Origin: Desulfobacteraceae bacterium UBA5623 | GTDB lineage: Bacteria; Desulfobacterota; DSM-4660; Desulfatiglandales; Desulfatiglandaceae | Direction of reading: 5' to 3' | Length of the DNA: 5,386 nt | Assembly: GCA_002424495.1 (NCBI GenBank) | Contig: DIKH01000286.1 | Coordinates: 1,927-7,312 of the forward strand | Shown: piece by piece, positions 5,004 through 5,386 of the stretch | Layout: each line of letters starts with the position of its first letter | Position numbering within the stretch: the first letter of the stretch is position 1 | Position numbers and translations under genes: made by a program | Notes under the pieces: generated by a model | What the model was told of the DNA's origin: nothing | Seen by the model: the letters and a program-made list of their open reading frames with translations, nothing else | Databases searched by the model: none

Positions 5004-5386
5004 ATGGAGGCTTCCCTGTTTAACGATATCTCGGGCGTTATACTTGCCGGAGGAAAGAGCAGCCGGTACGGAAAGAACAAGGCCCTGGAGAAAATTGACG
5101 GAGTTCCCCTGATAGAAAGGGTTGTCAGTGTGATGGGATCGGTCTTTGAGCATCTGATAGTCATCACCAATACGCCTGATGATTATGGCTATCTCAATCT
5201 CCCGATGTATGGAGACCTTATCAGGGGTTTAGGCCCAATCGGCGGCATCTACACCGGGCTTTCAGTTATCCCCAATAATTTTGGGTTCTTTGTCGCCTGT
5301 GATATGCCTCTGCTCAACCAGGGACTGATCCGTCATATGACAGAAAACAGGGCTGAATTTGACGTGGTTGTGCCCAGAATAAAGGG
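5004..5386 (+). CDS. mobA: Molybdenum cofactor guanylyltransferase MobA, N-terminal part (cut by window edge)
   Basis: MobA transfers GMP from GTP to molybdopterin, giving MGD for enzymes such as formate dehydrogenase. The 127 complete codons visible show the nucleotidyltransferase fold: GVILAGGKSSRYGKNKAL (11-28) is the GTP-binding LAGGxSxRxGxxKA signature, with Lys26 the likely conserved lysine. RGLGPIGGIYTGL (74-86) and FFVACDMPLL (95-104) follow, with Asp100 the expected metal-binding acid. About a third of the protein is missing to the right. ATG at 5004 is preferred, 4 bp after the fdhD stop, although its nearest Shine-Dalgarno-like AAAGG (4988-4992) is 11 nt away. An in-frame ATG at 4974 would overlap fdhD by 26 nt and add ten residues. 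The tight junction suggests translational coupling to fdhD, and the pairing fits the shared role in cofactor maturation. A fused MobB domain downstream cannot be excluded. Confidence 0.95.
   Translation, partial: MEASLFNDISGVILAGGKSSRYGKNKALEKIDGVPLIERVVSVMGSVFEHLIVITNTPDDYGYLNLPMYGDLIRGLGPIGGIYTGLSVIPNNFGFFVACDMPLLNQGLIRHMTENRAEFDVVVPRIK

Overview
The window reads as ordinary chromosomal, mostly housekeeping DNA from an anaerobic, Gram-negative bacterium. I infer a deltaproteobacterium (Desulfobacterota, for example a sulfate reducer or syntroph). The support is the combination of a long-form SerA, a DUF1844 protein, a small zinc-ribbon protein, methylmalonyl-CoA epimerase, an IF-1 protein encoded outside any ribosomal cluster, and an fdhD-mobA pair serving molybdenum or tungsten formate dehydrogenases. 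No phage, transposon, CRISPR, rRNA or tRNA sequence was recognised. The genus is not established.

Layout. Positions 1-2743 hold a minus-strand cluster read right to left: serA (1163-2743), a DUF1844 gene (709-1113), and the N-terminal 203 codons of a periplasmic HtrA/Do-family protease (1-611, running off the left edge). Next is a minus-strand gene for an 83-residue zinc-ribbon protein (2875-3126). It is divergent from mce (3270-3674, plus). mce converges with an infA-like gene (3699-3914, minus) across a 24-bp gap. The longest gene-free stretch is the 269-bp divergent region at 3915-4183. Last come fdhD (4184-4999) and the first 127 codons of mobA (5004-5386, running off the right edge), both plus strand with a 4-bp gap.

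Functional links. FdhD carries sulfur to the Mo/W-bis-MGD cofactor of formate dehydrogenase, and MobA attaches GMP to molybdopterin, so the right end is a cofactor-maturation operon. SerA makes 3-phosphohydroxypyruvate for serine synthesis. The epimerase belongs to the methylmalonyl-CoA/propionate route. The other genes show no clear pathway link to one another.

The most interesting part is the infA-fdhD intergenic region. A near-consensus sigma70-type promoter (TTGACA-N16-TATAAT) points at infA. A perfect FNR-type palindrome (TTGAT-N4-ATCAA) lies across its -35 box and also lies upstream of fdhD. The predicted infA transcript has a leader of about 150 nt without any AUG, with mutually exclusive hairpins next to the ribosome binding site. 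The IF-1 protein itself differs from E. coli IF-1 at several positions I regard as family-typical. I saw no clear new multi-gene system.
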